A stretch of 64,000 bases of DNA from Leifsonia shinshuensis (GTDB lineage: Bacteria; Actinomycetota; Actinomycetes; Actinomycetales; Microbacteriaceae). Numbering within the stretch: position 1 is the stretch's first letter; every line of letters begins with the position of its first letter. Positions 20,800 to 30,838 of this stretch are shown here, piece by piece. A program made the translations under genes and the position numbers. The notes under the pieces were generated by a model that saw nothing but the letters and a program-made list of their open reading frames with translations, was not told where the DNA came from and made no database searches. Location of the stretch: positions 2,418,001-2,482,000 of the forward strand of contig NZ_JACCFL010000001.1 in assembly GCF_013410375.1 (NCBI RefSeq), read 5' to 3'.

Positions 20800-21912
20800 G
20801 TGGCCGACCACTACGAAGTCCTCGGCGTTGACCGCAACGCCACCCCCGACGAGATCAAGAAGGCGTACCGCCGGCTCGCGCGCGAGCTGCACCCGGACGT
20901 CAACCCGAGCTCCGAGGCGCAGGAGCGCTTCAAGCTCGTGACCCACGCCTACGACGTGCTGAGCGACCCGCAGCAGCGGCAGCAGTACGACCTCGGCGGC
21001 TCGACCGGCTTCGGCGGTGCGGGCGCCGGCGACTTCGCCGGCTTCGGCGACATCTTCGAGACGTTCTTCGGCGGAGGCGGCGGCGCGACCCGCGGCCCGC
21101 GCTCCCGGCGCGAGCGCGGCCAGGACGCCCTGCTGCGCGTGGAGGTCGAGCTCGACGAGGTCGTCTTCGGCACCCACCGTGACCTGGACGTCGACACCGC
21201 GGTGGTGTGCGAGACCTGCAACGGCTCGTGCTGCCAGCCCGGCACCGCGCCGGTCACCTGCGACATCTGCCACGGCACCGGCAGCATCCAGCGCTCGGTG
21301 CGCTCGCTGCTCGGCAACGTGATGACCTCCAGCCCCTGCGGCACCTGCCGGGGCTACGGCACCGTCATCGCCACGCCGTGCGTGACCTGCCAGGGCCAGG
21401 GCCGCGTGCGCGCCCGCCGGACCGTTCCGGTGGACATCCCCGCCGGCGTCGACACGGGCCTGCGCCTGCAGATGCCGGGCTCGGGCGAGGCCGGCCCCGC
21501 CGGCGGCCCGAACGGCGACCTGTACCTGGAGATCAAGGTCAAGCACCACGAGGTGTTCAGCCGCGATGGCGACGACCTGCTCTGCACGCTGGAGCTCTCG
21601 ATGACCGACGCCATCCTCGGCACCACCGCGACCGTGAAGGCGCTCGACGGCGACATCCGCCTGGAGCTGAAGCCCGGCACCCAGAGCGCCGACATCGTCA
21701 CGGTCAAGGACCGCGGCATCACCCACCTGCGCGGCAGCGGCCGGGGCGACCTGCGGGTGGGCATCCAGGTGGTCACGCCGACCAAGCTCGACCACAAGGA
21801 GAAGGAGCTCATCAAGAAGTTCGCCGCGACGCACCACAACCCGGAGCCGTCGCTGGCGCGCTTCCAGCAGGGGCTGTTCGCGAAGCTCCGCGACCGGTTC
21901 CTCAACCTCTGA
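20800..21912 (+). CDS. dnaJ: DnaJ chaperone (J-protein)
   Basis: A 370-residue type I J-protein. HPD is at residues 31-33, followed by a Gly/Phe-rich stretch, then four zinc motifs: [24 protein letters not shown] and CVTCQGQG, and the C-terminal substrate-binding domains. It recruits DnaK and stimulates its ATPase. The first zinc motif has Cys where CxxCxGxG has its last Gly. Start GTG at 20800. Actinobacteria often have two DnaJs; this hrcA-linked copy is the one usually called DnaJ2. The CIRCE operator should control it. Confidence 0.96.
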   Translation: MADHYEVLGVDRNATPDEIKKAYRRLARELHPDVNPSSEAQERFKLVTHAYDVLSDPQQRQQYDLGGSTGFGGAGAGDFAGFGDIFETFFGGGGGATRGPRSRRERGQDALLRVEVELDEVVFGTHRDLDVDTAVVCETCNGSCCQPGTAPVTCDICHGTGSIQRSVRSLLGNVMTSSPCGTCRGYGTVIATPCVTCQGQGRVRARRTVPVDIPAGVDTGLRLQMPGSGEAGPAGGPNGDLYLEIKVKHHEVFSRDGDDLLCTLELSMTDAILGTTATVKALDGDIRLELKPGTQSADIVTVKDRGITHLRGSGRGDLRVGIQVVTPTKLDHKEKELIKKFAATHHNPEPSLARFQQGLFAKLRDRFLNL

Positions 21913-21922
21913 CGGACGCACG

Positions 21923-22651
21923 ATGAGCTCGCTCTACCTGCGTGAGGACCTCACCGACGTCGAGGTGGGCGCCCGGCTCACGCTGACCGGCGCTGAGGCC
22001 AAGCACGCCGCCACGGTCAACCGCACCCGCCCGGGCGAGAGCATCCTGATCGGCAACGGGCGCGGCCTGGTCGCGTCGGGCGAGGTGCTGGTCGCGACGA
22101 ACACCGAGCTGACGATCGACGTGGAGGCCGTGGAACGCGTCCCGCGCGCGGAACCGGCGATCACCCTCGTGCAGGCGCTGGCGAAGGGCGACCGCGACGA
22201 GCTCGCCGTCCAGGCCGCCACCGAGCTCGGCGTCGACGCGGTGGTGCCGTGGTCGGCCTCCCGCTCGGTCTCCCGCTGGGAGGGCCCCAAGGTGGCGAAG
22301 GGCCGCGACCGCTGGGCGGCGATCGTGCGCGAGGCCGCCAAGCAGTCGATCCGGGCCTGGACGCCCGAGGTCGGGGAGCTGGCGACGACCAAGCAGGTCG
22401 CCGCGCTCGCAGCGACGCACCGGGTGCTCGTGCTGGAGCCGGGCGCGACCGACGCGCTGACCGCAGTCCGCCCCGACGGGCGGCCGCTCGTGCTGGTGGT
22501 CGGCCCGGAGGGCGGCATCGCGCCGCAGGAGCTCGACGCGTTCCGCTCGGCGGGCGCGGAGGTCGTGCGCCTCGGCGACACGGTGCTGCGGACCTCCACC
22601 GCGGGGCCCGCCGCCCTCGCCGTGCTGAACGCGGCGCTGGGGCGGTGGTGA
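21923..22651 (+). CDS. rsmE: 16S rRNA m3U1498 methyltransferase
   Basis: A 242-residue SPOUT-fold methyltransferase. Visible are LTGAEAKHAATVNRTRPGE near the start, the SAM-binding trefoil-knot segments VVGPEGGIAPQELDAF and VRLGDTVLRTSTAGPAAL, and a normal length. It methylates U1498 of 16S rRNA. It starts 10 nt after dnaJ in the same operon. Confidence 0.95.
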   Translation: MSSLYLREDLTDVEVGARLTLTGAEAKHAATVNRTRPGESILIGNGRGLVASGEVLVATNTELTIDVEAVERVPRAEPAITLVQALAKGDRDELAVQAATELGVDAVVPWSASRSVSRWEGPKVAKGRDRWAAIVREAAKQSIRAWTPEVGELATTKQVAALAATHRVLVLEPGATDALTAVRPDGRPLVLVVGPEGGIAPQELDAFRSAGAEVVRLGDTVLRTSTAGPAALAVLNAALGRW

Positions 22652-22682
22652 CCGACGCGCTGCGACGGTCCCGGCGAATAGG

Positions 22683-23057
22683 ATGGATCACATGGAGACA
22701 GGGGAGCGCTCGATCTTCTCGCGCATCATCGCGGGGGAGATCCCGGCCGACGTCGTATACGACAGCGAACGCATCATCGCGTTCCGCGACATCGCGCCCA
22801 AGGCGCCGGTGCACCTGCTGGTCGTGCCCAAGACCGAGCAGTACCGCGACGTCGTCGAGCTGGCCGCGGGCGACCCCGCGCTGCTCGCCGAACTCGTCGC
22901 GACCGCGCAGAAGCTCGCGGACGAGCATGCGGACGGCGACTTCCGGCTGATCTTCAACACCGGCGCGGGCGCGGGGCAGACCGTGTTCCACGTCCACGCC
23001 CACATTCTGGGCTCGCCCGATGGCGGGCTCGAGGAAGGAAGCCTTGGCGACGACTGA
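22683..23057 (+). CDS. HIT family hydrolase (HinT-like)
   Basis: A 124-residue histidine-triad protein with the catalytic HVHAHI motif and a preceding FNTGAGAGQTVFH. HIT proteins of this type hydrolyse purine nucleoside phosphoramidates. ATG codons at 22683 and 22692 are both possible. The end overlaps the start of phoH by 14 nt, and the gene sits in the usual rsmE-HIT-phoH order. Confidence 0.93.
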   Translation: MDHMETGERSIFSRIIAGEIPADVVYDSERIIAFRDIAPKAPVHLLVVPKTEQYRDVVELAAGDPALLAELVATAQKLADEHADGDFRLIFNTGAGAGQTVFHVHAHILGSPDGGLEEGSLGDD

Positions 23058-24168
23058 CCCGACGACCCCCGACGGACCGACTGCTCCGGGAGGTCCGGCC
23101 GAGGCGCGCCTGAGCGTCGACGGGATCCAGATGGTGCGGCTGCTCGGTCCCCAGGACCGCCTGCTGACCACGCTGGAGCGCCAGTACCCGCTGGTGGACG
23201 TGCACGTCCGCGGCAACGAGATCAGCCTGACCGGCGACCCGGCGCAGGTCGCCGCGGCGCGCGCGCTGCTGGAGGAGCTGCTGCAGATGGTCCGCAACGG
23301 CCAGGACCTCGGCCCGGCCGAGGTCGCCAGCTCCGCCCGGATGATGCGCAGCGACCTGAACCTCAGCCCGTCGGACGTGCTGAGCCAGGCGATCCTCACC
23401 GCGCGCGGCAAGAGCATCCGGCCGAAGACCCTCGGCCAGAGCCAGTACGTCGAGGCGATCGACCACAACACCATCGTCTTCGGCATCGGCCCGGCCGGAA
23501 CGGGCAAGACCTACCTGGCGATGGCGAAGGCCGTCCAGGCGCTGCAGCGCAAGGAGGTCAGCCGCATCATCCTCACCCGCCCCGCGGTGGAGGCCGGCGA
23601 GCGGCTGGGCTACCTGCCCGGCACGCTGACCGACAAGATCGACCCGTACCTGCGCCCGCTCTACGACGCGCTCAACGAGATGCTCGACCCGGAGGTCGTG
23701 CCCAAGCTGCTCGCGGCCGGCACCATCGAGGTGGCCCCGCTGGCGTACATGCGCGGCCGCACGCTGAACGACTCGTTCATCATCCTGGACGAGGCGCAGA
23801 ACACCACACCCGAGCAGATGAAGATGTTCCTCACCCGGCTCGGCTTCAACTCCAAGATGGTCGTCACCGGCGACATCACGCAGATCGACCTGCCGAACGC
23901 GGCGAGCGGCCTGCGGCTGGTGACGCGCGTGCTGAACGACATCGACGACATCCACTTCGCCCGGCTGACCAGCGACGACGTCGTGCGGCACAGCCTCGTC
24001 GGCCGGATCGTGGACGCCTACACCGAATACGACGCGAAGCAGCAGGCGCGGCAGTACGAGCGCGAGGAGGCCCGCGAGTTCGCGAACCGGGCCGAGCGCC
24101 GGGCCGGCACGCCGCGCGACCACCTCCCGAAGCGACAGTATCCCGATCGACAGGGCCCGACACGATGA
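23044..24168 (+). CDS. PhoH family ATPase
   Basis: A PhoH-type P-loop protein of 374 residues. Walker A is [10 protein letters not shown] near residue 151, Walker B is FIILDEAQN near 246. I chose the TTG at 23044 because AGGAAGG lies at an ideal distance upstream; an ATG at 23020 would place this site inside the gene. PhoH-like proteins are linked to RNA handling, and their position beside ybeY fits a role in rRNA processing. The stop overlaps ybeY (ATGA). Confidence 0.93.
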   Translation: MATTDPTTPDGPTAPGGPAEARLSVDGIQMVRLLGPQDRLLTTLERQYPLVDVHVRGNEISLTGDPAQVAAARALLEELLQMVRNGQDLGPAEVASSARMMRSDLNLSPSDVLSQAILTARGKSIRPKTLGQSQYVEAIDHNTIVFGIGPAGTGKTYLAMAKAVQALQRKEVSRIILTRPAVEAGERLGYLPGTLTDKIDPYLRPLYDALNEMLDPEVVPKLLAAGTIEVAPLAYMRGRTLNDSFIILDEAQNTTPEQMKMFLTRLGFNSKMVVTGDITQIDLPNAASGLRLVTRVLNDIDDIHFARLTSDDVVRHSLVGRIVDAYTEYDAKQQARQYEREEAREFANRAERRAGTPRDHLPKRQYPDRQGPTR

Positions 24169-24626
24169 GCATCGAGATCAACAACGAGTCCGCCATCGAG
24201 GTGGACGAGTCCGCCCTGCAGCGCCTGGCCGGCTACGCGCTCGACATCATGCACGTGCACCCCGACGCCGAGCTCGCGATCGTCCTGGTCGATGAGGCCG
24301 CCATGGAGCAGCTGCACGTGCAGTGGATGGACGAGCCCGGCCCGACCGACGTGCTGAGCTTCCCGATGGACGAGCTGCGCCCCGGCACCGAGGAGGAGCC
24401 CGCTCCCGCCGGTCTCCTCGGCGACGTCGTGCTGTGCCCGCAGGTCGCGCAGGTGCAGGCGGAGACCGCCGGGCACACGCTGATGGACGAACTGCTGCTG
24501 CTGACCACGCACGGCATCCTGCACCTGCTCGGCTTCGACCACGCCGAGCCGGCGGAGGAGCGGGAGATGTTCGGCATCCAGCGCGACATCCTCGTGGGCT
24601 TCGCCCGCTACGACCGACAGCGCTAG
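24165..24626 (+). CDS. ybeY: endoribonuclease YbeY
   Basis: A 153-residue single-strand-specific metal-dependent endoribonuclease. The zinc motif is [11 protein letters not shown] near residue 112, and the earlier conserved [10 protein letters not shown] segment is present. It works in 16S rRNA 3' maturation and ribosome quality control. It overlaps phoH by 4 nt (ATGA). Confidence 0.96.
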   Translation: MSIEINNESAIEVDESALQRLAGYALDIMHVHPDAELAIVLVDEAAMEQLHVQWMDEPGPTDVLSFPMDELRPGTEEEPAPAGLLGDVVLCPQVAQVQAETAGHTLMDELLLLTTHGILHLLGFDHAEPAEEREMFGIQRDILVGFARYDRQR

Positions 24627-24633
24627 GCGCCGG

Positions 24634-26031
24634 ATGCTCGCAACCCTGTTCTTCGTCGTCGCGTTCCTGCTGGTCGCGTTCGGCGGGCTCATGGCGGCCG
24701 TGGACTCGGCGCTGGCGGTGCAGTCCCGCGGCGACATCGCCGACCTGGCCGAGACCTCCCGTGCCAAGACGTCGCTGCGGGCGATCGCCGAGGACCCCGG
24801 GGCGTACTTCAACGCGATCAACTTCAGCCGCATCATCGCGGAGACCACCGCCGCGGTGCTGGTGACGCTCGCCTTCGAGCAGATCTTCGAGGAGTGGTGG
24901 ATCTCGCTGATCCTGTCCGCGGCGATCATGACCGGGGTGTCGTTCGTGCTCGTCGGCGCCAGCCCGCGCAGCGTCGGGCGCGCGAACTCGCGGATCCTGC
25001 TGCAGCTCACCGCCCCGCTCGTCTACGGCATCCGCGTCGTGCTCGGCCCGATCCCGGGCGGCCTGGTCGCGCTCGGCAACCGGGTGACGCCCTCGCGCGC
25101 CCGCTCGGCCCCGGTGACCAGCGAGGAGCAGCTGCTCAGCATCGTCGACGAGGCGACCGAGTTCGACGTGCTGGAGGAGGACGACCGCGAGCTCATCCAC
25201 TCGATCTTCGAGTTCAGCGACACCGTCGTGCGCGAGGTGATGGTGCCGCGCACCGACATGATCACCATCGACAGCTCCGCCGGGCTCGGGACGGCGATGG
25301 GGATGTTCTTCTCCACCGGCGTCTCCCGGATGCCCGTGATCGACGGCGACCCCGACGAAGTGGCCGGCATCCTGTACCTGAAGGACGTGGCGAAGCTCAG
25401 CTACGAGAGCGCGCTCGGCGCCGACACGCTCACGATGGGCGAGTTGGCCCGGCCCGCGCTGTTCGTCCCCGAGTCGCAAAAGGCCGACGCGCTGCTGCGG
25501 CAGATGCAGCTCGAGTCCAACCACCTGGCGATGGTGGTGGACGAGTACGGCGGCATCGCCGGCCTGGTCACCCTGGAGGACCTGATCGAGGAGCTGATCG
25601 GCGACATCTCCGACGAGTACGACCACGAGGTGGCGCTGGTGCAGCAGCTCGGCGAGGGCCGGCTGCGGGTCGCGACCCGGCTGCCGATCGACGACCTCGG
25701 CGAGCTGTTCGACCTCGAGATCGAGGACGAGGACGTCGACAGCGTGGGCGGCCTGGTCACCAAGGCGCTCGGCCGCCTCCCGGAGGTCGGCTCGACGGTC
25801 GCCGTGCACGGCCTCCGCTTCACCGTCGACCGGATCGACGGGCGCCACAAGCACGTGAGCAGCGTCCTGGTGGAGCGGGACACCGCCCTGCTGCCGGAGG
25901 CGCACGAGGACGCGGCAGCCGAGAAGCCGCACAAATCCGAGAAGCCGCACAAGTCCGACAAGCCGCACAAACCGGACAAGGCCCCCAAGCAACCCAAGTC
26001 CGACCGCCAGCACAAGGAGGCCCGCGCATGA
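24634..26031 (+). CDS. CNNM/CorC family transmembrane protein with CBS domains
   Basis: A 465-residue protein: an N-terminal CNNM (DUF21) membrane domain of about four helices (residues 1-140), a tandem CBS pair (about 195-330, VREVMVPRTDMITI and DEYGGIAGLVTLEDLIEE) and a CorC_HlyC domain (about 345-415). Members are linked to magnesium/cobalt transport. The last 40 residues are a lysine/histidine/proline-rich tail with four 18-nt units (25921-25992) encoding EKPHKS-type hexapeptides. The tail is likely cytoplasmic. The stop overlaps era by 4 nt. Confidence 0.92.
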   Translation: MLATLFFVVAFLLVAFGGLMAAVDSALAVQSRGDIADLAETSRAKTSLRAIAEDPGAYFNAINFSRIIAETTAAVLVTLAFEQIFEEWWISLILSAAIMTGVSFVLVGASPRSVGRANSRILLQLTAPLVYGIRVVLGPIPGGLVALGNRVTPSRARSAPVTSEEQLLSIVDEATEFDVLEEDDRELIHSIFEFSDTVVREVMVPRTDMITIDSSAGLGTAMGMFFSTGVSRMPVIDGDPDEVAGILYLKDVAKLSYESALGADTLTMGELARPALFVPESQKADALLRQMQLESNHLAMVVDEYGGIAGLVTLEDLIEELIGDISDEYDHEVALVQQLGEGRLRVATRLPIDDLGELFDLEIEDEDVDSVGGLVTKALGRLPEVGSTVAVHGLRFTVDRIDGRHKHVSSVLVERDTALLPEAHEDAAAEKPHKSEKPHKSDKPHKPDKAPKQPKSDRQHKEARA

Positions 26032-26921
26032 GCGAGTACCACGCCGGATTCGTCTCGTTCGTCGGCCGCCCCAACGTGGGCAAGTCGACCCTCACCAACG
26101 CCCTCGTCGGCGAGAAGGTCGCGATCACGAGCTCCAAGCCGCAGACCACGCGCCGCGCCATCCGCGGCATCGTCCACCAGCGCGGCGGCCAGCTCATCCT
26201 GGTCGACACCCCCGGCATCCACCGGCCGCGCACGCTCCTCGGCGAGCGGCTGAACACGCTCGTGCAGTCCACGCTGGGCGACGTCGACGTGATCGGGTTC
26301 TGCGTCCCCGCGGACGAGAAGATCGGCCCGGGCGACCGCTTCATCAACGACCAGCTGGACGACTACCCGAACGCCAAGAAGGTCGCGATCGTCACCAAGA
26401 TCGACGCGGCCGGCAAGACCCAGGTCGCCGAGCAGCTCCTCGCCGTCTCCGCGCTTCGCGAGTGGGAGGCGATCATCCCGATCTCCGCGACCAGCCGCAT
26501 CCAGCTCGACACCCTCACCTCCGAGCTGATGAAGCTGCTCCCGGAGTCGCCCGGCCCGCTCTACCCGGAGGACGCTGTCACCGACGAGGGCATCGAGGAC
26601 CGCATCGCGGAGTACATCCGCGAGGCGGTGCTGGAGGGCGTGGAGGACGAGCTGCCGCACTCCCTCGCCGTCACCATCGACGACATCGTGGAGCGCGACG
26701 ACAAGGACCTGGTCGAGGTCTACGCCAACCTGTTCGTAGAGCGCGACAGCCAGAAGGCCATCGTGATCGGCAAGGGCGGCTCCCGCATCCGCGACGTCGG
26801 CGCCGAGGCCAGGAAGCCGATCGAGGAGCTCCTCGGCCGCAAGGTGTTCCTGTCGCTGCGGGTGAAGGTGGCGAAGGACTGGCAGCGCGACCCGAAGCAG
26901 CTCGGGCGGCTGGGGTTCTAA
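26028..26921 (+). CDS. era: GTPase Era
   Basis: A 297-residue GTPase with G1 GRPNVGKSTL, G3 DTPGIHRPR and G4 TKID, and a C-terminal KH domain (AIVIGKGGSRIRDVGAEAR). It binds the 3' end of 16S rRNA during small-subunit maturation, fitting its place beside ybeY. It overlaps the upstream CNNM gene (ATGA) and ends the operon that began with hrcA. Confidence 0.97.
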   Translation: MSEYHAGFVSFVGRPNVGKSTLTNALVGEKVAITSSKPQTTRRAIRGIVHQRGGQLILVDTPGIHRPRTLLGERLNTLVQSTLGDVDVIGFCVPADEKIGPGDRFINDQLDDYPNAKKVAIVTKIDAAGKTQVAEQLLAVSALREWEAIIPISATSRIQLDTLTSELMKLLPESPGPLYPEDAVTDEGIEDRIAEYIREAVLEGVEDELPHSLAVTIDDIVERDDKDLVEVYANLFVERDSQKAIVIGKGGSRIRDVGAEARKPIEELLGRKVFLSLRVKVAKDWQRDPKQLGRLGF

Positions 26922-26933
26922 ACGGGCGGCTCC

Positions 26934-27242
26934 CTACACTTCGGCAGCGCTCGCGTCCGGCCGGTCGGCTTCCGCGGGCTCTCCTGATGCGCGGCCGAGG
27001 GTCACCAGACGCGTACACGGGTCGAGTTGGGACGCCGCGGGTTCGGCCGCGCGCCTCGGCTTCCGGACGACCCTCAGCATGACGGAAGCGAGCGCCGTCA
27101 GCACACCGGCGATGACAGGAGGCACGATCACCACAGTGCCCAGGACAAGTATTAGCGCGATGAGCGGCGACAGCCATAAGAGGATCGCCATCCCTCCGAA
27201 GCCGTTGTCCATGATGGTGATACTAGCCAGCCGCGCATACAT
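26934..27242 (-). CDS. hypothetical membrane protein
   Basis: A roughly 102-residue protein with one long hydrophobic stretch (MAILLWLSPLIALILVLGT and following, probably two helices) and a basic, then acidic C-terminus. The start is uncertain: ATGs at 27242, 27212 and 27191 are all in frame and none has a well-spaced ribosome-binding site. I took the longest of the three as the least arbitrary. It is convergent with era, and divergent from the kinase gene. The AT content is a little above that of its neighbours. No family was recognised. Confidence 0.5.
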   Translation of the reverse strand: MYARLASITIMDNGFGGMAILLWLSPLIALILVLGTVVIVPPVIAGVLTALASVMLRVVRKPRRAAEPAASQLDPCTRLVTLGRASGEPAEADRPDASAAEV

Positions 27243-27304
27243 CCCCAGGATGATTCCGCCGCCGGGATGCGGGCGCTCGGGCCGCGGCCCCGTAACGTAG
27301 AGAT

Positions 27305-29173
27305 ATGCCAGATCGCACACGACTGCTGAGCGCGCTCGCACCGCACCGCTGGGTGCTCGAGCCCGCGGTCGCCGTCGTGCTGTTCGGGCTGTGGCTGGTC
27401 ACGGGCCTTCCGTTCGACCTGGCCGGCGCCCTGGCGGTGCTGCTGTACTGCGCCGCCGTCGCGCTCTCGCGGGTGCTCCCGGTGGTGGCGCTGGAGATCG
27501 CCTGGCTCGCGGTGCTGGCCGAGCTCAGCGAGGGGTCGTCGCTCCCGTTGCCGCATCGGCTGATCTCCGCGGTCGCCGTCGTGATCGCGCTGTTCGGGAT
27601 CGCCTCGCACGGCGGCCGGGTGGTGCGCTGGTTCGGGTTCGGCTCCGCCATCCTCTGGGCGCCCGCGCTGGCGTACCTCTTCACCGTCCGCGGCGACCTC
27701 AAGTTCCCGCAGTTCGGCCCGGTGATCGGCGGGTACTACACCAGCCAGGGGGTCGGCCTCCTGATGATGAGCCTGCTGCTGGCGGTCGTGTTCGTCAGCG
27801 CGTGGCTGCTCGGCTTCCTGGTCGCCCGCCAGCGGGCCACCGCGACCGCCGGCCCGATGCCGTCCCTGCTGCTGTGGCTGGCGTCGTCCGGCGGCGGCGC
27901 GAGCGCGGAGGAGGGCCTGGGCGACGGTCCCCGTCTGGTGCGGCGCCTGACCCGCCCGCAGCTCACCTTCGACATCGCCGGCGCCGTCGCCTACGTGTTC
28001 TTCTGCCTCGTCGCCGACTTCGCCTCCAGCCTGGTGCCCGACGACAGCGGGCGGTCGACGTTCCTCGTCCTGATCGTCTTCGCCGTGGCCGTCGCCCTGC
28101 GCCGCATGTCGCCGGCCGTCTCGCTCGCGATCGCCTGGCTCGCCGCGGTCGTCCAGATGACGACGGGCCACAACATCCTCGTCAGCGACATCGCGGTGCT
28201 CATCGTCCTCTACGCCACGGCCCTCTACGGCGACCGGGTGGTCCGCTATGCCGGCCTGATCTCGGCCGGAATCGGCGCCTTCGTCGCTTCGCTGTACCTG
28301 ACGCTGACGTCCGCGCTCGCGCAGGGCTACTTCAACCTCCTGTCGTCGCAGCTCACCGGGATGGCGCTCCAGTTCGCGTTCCTCTTCGTGGTGAGCGCGA
28401 CGGTCCTCGGGCTGTCCTGGGTGCTCGGCCTCCTGGCCCGCACCTGGCGCAACGCCCGCGCCTCCCGGCACGCCCAGATCGCGGCGGAGCTCGACCGCAA
28501 CCGCGCCGAGGAGGTCGTCGTCGTCGAGCAGGAGCGCACCCGTATCGCCCGCGACATGCACGACGTGGTCGCCCACTCGCTCGCCGTGGTCATCGCGCAG
28601 GCCGACGGCGCCCGCTACGCGCGGCACGCCGACCCGGACGCCGTCGACACCGCCCTGGAGACCATCGCCGCGACGGCGCGCTCCGCACTGGTCGACGTGC
28701 GCGTGCTGCTCGCCGAGCTCCGGCAGAGCCAGCCGGAGGGCCCGCAGCCGTCGCTCGCCGATGTCGAGCAGACGGTCGAGCAGGTCCGCGCCGCCGGCCT
28801 GCCCGTGACCATGGAGCGTCGCGGCGAGCTCGACGGGCTCGGCTCCGCGCAGCAGATCGCCGCGTACCGCATCGTGCAGGAGGCGCTGACCAACGCGCTC
28901 CGGCACGGGGACACCACCCGCCCGGTCTCCGTCGTGCTCGCCCAGTCGGGCGGCTCCGACGGCGGCCCGGGCATCGTCATCACCGTGAGGAACAGCATGA
29001 AGACACCGACCCCGGAACCCCTGGCCACCGGAGGCCTCCCGCGCATCGGGCACGGCCTGCCCGGCATGCGCGAGCGCGCGACGCTGGCAGGCGGGTCGCT
29101 GTCGGCCGGGCCGGCCGGCGACGGGTTCGTGGTGACGGCCTTCCTGCCGGTGGTCTCGGGGGTGCGCGCATGA
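27305..29173 (+). CDS. two-component sensor histidine kinase (NarL/DesK type)
   Basis: A 622-residue kinase. About residues 15-390 are mostly membrane: two multi-helix blocks joined by a Gly/Ser-rich loop (near 200), so about 10-12 helices in total, longer than usual for this group. The HisKA_3 domain follows with the H-box RIARDMHDVVAHSL (near 415) and an N-box QEALTNALRHG (near 524). The signal it senses is not visible. TAACGT lies 6 nt before the ATG (leaderless). The stop overlaps the response-regulator start (ATGA). Confidence 0.92.
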   Translation: MPDRTRLLSALAPHRWVLEPAVAVVLFGLWLVTGLPFDLAGALAVLLYCAAVALSRVLPVVALEIAWLAVLAELSEGSSLPLPHRLISAVAVVIALFGIASHGGRVVRWFGFGSAILWAPALAYLFTVRGDLKFPQFGPVIGGYYTSQGVGLLMMSLLLAVVFVSAWLLGFLVARQRATATAGPMPSLLLWLASSGGGASAEEGLGDGPRLVRRLTRPQLTFDIAGAVAYVFFCLVADFASSLVPDDSGRSTFLVLIVFAVAVALRRMSPAVSLAIAWLAAVVQMTTGHNILVSDIAVLIVLYATALYGDRVVRYAGLISAGIGAFVASLYLTLTSALAQGYFNLLSSQLTGMALQFAFLFVVSATVLGLSWVLGLLARTWRNARASRHAQIAAELDRNRAEEVVVVEQERTRIARDMHDVVAHSLAVVIAQADGARYARHADPDAVDTALETIAATARSALVDVRVLLAELRQSQPEGPQPSLADVEQTVEQVRAAGLPVTMERRGELDGLGSAQQIAAYRIVQEALTNALRHGDTTRPVSVVLAQSGGSDGGPGIVITVRNSMKTPTPEPLATGGLPRIGHGLPGMRERATLAGGSLSAGPAGDGFVVTAFLPVVSGVRA

Positions 29174-29859
29174 GCGCCCCGATCACGGTCGCCCTCGTCG
29201 ACGACCAGGCGCTGTTCCGCGCCGGCATCCGCATGCTGATCGGCTCGCAGCCCGACCTGGTGTTCGCCGGCGAGGCGTCCGACGGCAAGGAGGGCGTCGC
29301 GCTGGTGCGCGAGACGCGTCCCGACGTCGTCCTGATGGACATCCGGATGCCGGTCATGGACGGCATCGCGGCGACCAGCCGCATCGTGGAGGAGGCCGTG
29401 CGCGAGGGCCGCGAGCCGGCGCGCATCATCGTCCTCACCACCTTCGACCTGGACGAGGCGGCCGCGCGCGCCATCCGCAGCGGCGCCAGCGGGTTCGTGC
29501 TCAAGGACGCGGAGCCGGAGTTCCTGCTCGCCGCCATCCGCACCGTCCACGCCGGCAGCGCGGTGATCGCGGCAGGCGCGACCCGCGAGCTGTTCGAGTA
29601 CTTCTCTGACAGCCAGCAGGCCAAGCAGACGCCGCCGGAGTTCGGCACGCTCACCAGCCGGGAGCGGGAGATCTTCGTGCTCGCCTCCCGCGGGCTCAGC
29701 AACTCGGAGATCGCCGGGTCGGAGTACCTGAGCGAGGCCACGGTGAAGACGCACATCAGCCGCATCCTGGCGAAGCTGGGGCTGCGCGACCGCGTGCAGA
29801 TGGTCGTCTACGCCTTCGAGCACGGGCTGACCGGGGGAGCGGCCGAGCGCGCGGAGTGA
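29170..29859 (+). CDS. LuxR/NarL-type response regulator
   Basis: A 229-residue regulator. The receiver domain has the phospho-accepting Asp in LMDIRM near residue 57 and the conserved Lys in FVLKDAEP. The C-terminal LuxR helix-turn-helix is LTSREREIFVLASRGLSNSEIA...VKTHISRILAKL. It is the cognate partner of the coupled kinase. The adjacent MacB-type transporter 120 nt downstream is a plausible target, as is common for such pairs. Confidence 0.95.
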   Translation: MSAPITVALVDDQALFRAGIRMLIGSQPDLVFAGEASDGKEGVALVRETRPDVVLMDIRMPVMDGIAATSRIVEEAVREGREPARIIVLTTFDLDEAAARAIRSGASGFVLKDAEPEFLLAAIRTVHAGSAVIAAGATRELFEYFSDSQQAKQTPPEFGTLTSREREIFVLASRGLSNSEIAGSEYLSEATVKTHISRILAKLGLRDRVQMVVYAFEHGLTGGAAERAE

Positions 29860-29860
29860 C

Positions 29861-29883
29861 CCGCCCGGGCGAAAGTCGGGCGG
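29861..29883 (+). terminator. small hairpin after the response regulator
   Basis: CCGCCCG (29861-29867) pairs with CGGGCGG (29877-29883), starting 2 nt after the stop. It is a short stem without a T-tract, so it is a weak candidate. Confidence 0.4.
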
Positions 29884-29980
29884 CGCTCGCGGAGGTTCAC
29901 CCGCAGATCATCCTCTGGGCTGATCCACTGTGGCTCCACAGCCCGATCCGGTGGCGGAGCCGGATTCCTAGCCTGAGGAT

Positions 29981-30838
29981 ATGGACACTCCCGACAGCAT
30001 GGTGGCGCGCGTCGACGGCGCGACGAAGACCTACGGATCCGGCTCGAACCGGGTCATCGCCCTCGACGACGTGACCGTCGGCATCCCCGCCGGCCGGTTC
30101 ACCGCGATCATGGGCCCGAGCGGCTCCGGCAAGTCGACGCTCATGCACGTCATGGCGGGTCTCGACACGGTGACCGGCGGGCGCGTCTTCCTCGGCGACA
30201 CCGAGATCAGCGGCATGGGCGACGCCGAGCTGACCGTGCTGCGCCGCCGCCGCGTCGGCTTCGTGTTCCAGTCCTTCAACCTCGTCCCCACGCTGGACGT
30301 GCGGGCGAACATCCTGCTGCCGTTCGAGATCGACGGCCGCCGTCCGACGCTGCCGCAGCGGGAGTGGATCGACGGCCTGATCGACCTGCTCGGCCTGGGC
30401 GACCGGCTCACCCACCGCCCGCACGAGCTGTCCGGCGGCCAGCAGCAGCGCGTCGCGATCGTGCGCGCCCTGGCGACCCGGCCCGACCTCGTGTTCGCGG
30501 ACGAGCCGACGGGCAACCTGGACTCCCGCACCGGCCGGGAGGTCCTCGGCGTGCTGCAGGAGGCCTCCCGCAGCTACGGCCAGAGCATCGCGATGGTCAC
30601 CCACGACCCGGTCGCGGCGAGCTACGCCGACCGCATCGTCTTCCTCGCCGACGGCCGCGTCGTGGCCGAGCGGGAGCGCTCCAGCGCCGAGGAGGTCTCG
30701 GCGTTCATGCTCGGCATGGAGGCGCACGGGATGGGGTCGCCCGGCGGGGAGTCGCGCGGCCCGGATCCGCGGGGCCTGGAGTCGCAGGGGATCGATTCGC
30801 AGGGGATGGATCCGCAGGGACTGGAGGCGCACGCGTGA
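29981..30838 (+). CDS. MacB-type ABC transporter ATP-binding protein
   Basis: A 285-residue ABC ATPase with Walker [11 protein letters not shown] near residue 45, signature [15 protein letters not shown] near 150, and Walker [13 protein letters not shown] near 171, as in the LolD/MacB/FtsE group. TAGCCT lies 6 nt before the ATG (leaderless). The C-terminus carries eight 15-nt units (30716-30835) encoding pentapeptides such as LESQG and MDPQG, an unusual extension. The GTGA stop/start overlap couples it to the permease gene. A link to the two-component system upstream is likely. Confidence 0.92.
   Translation: MDTPDSMVARVDGATKTYGSGSNRVIALDDVTVGIPAGRFTAIMGPSGSGKSTLMHVMAGLDTVTGGRVFLGDTEISGMGDAELTVLRRRRVGFVFQSFNLVPTLDVRANILLPFEIDGRRPTLPQREWIDGLIDLLGLGDRLTHRPHELSGGQQQRVAIVRALATRPDLVFADEPTGNLDSRTGREVLGVLQEASRSYGQSIAMVTHDPVAASYADRIVFLADGRVVAERERSSAEEVSAFMLGMEAHGMGSPGGESRGPDPRGLESQGIDSQGMDPQGLEAHA

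Noticed and set aside
19678..21921. 747-codon minus-strand frame opposite hrcA and dnaJ
   Set aside because: Shadow of two clear genes.
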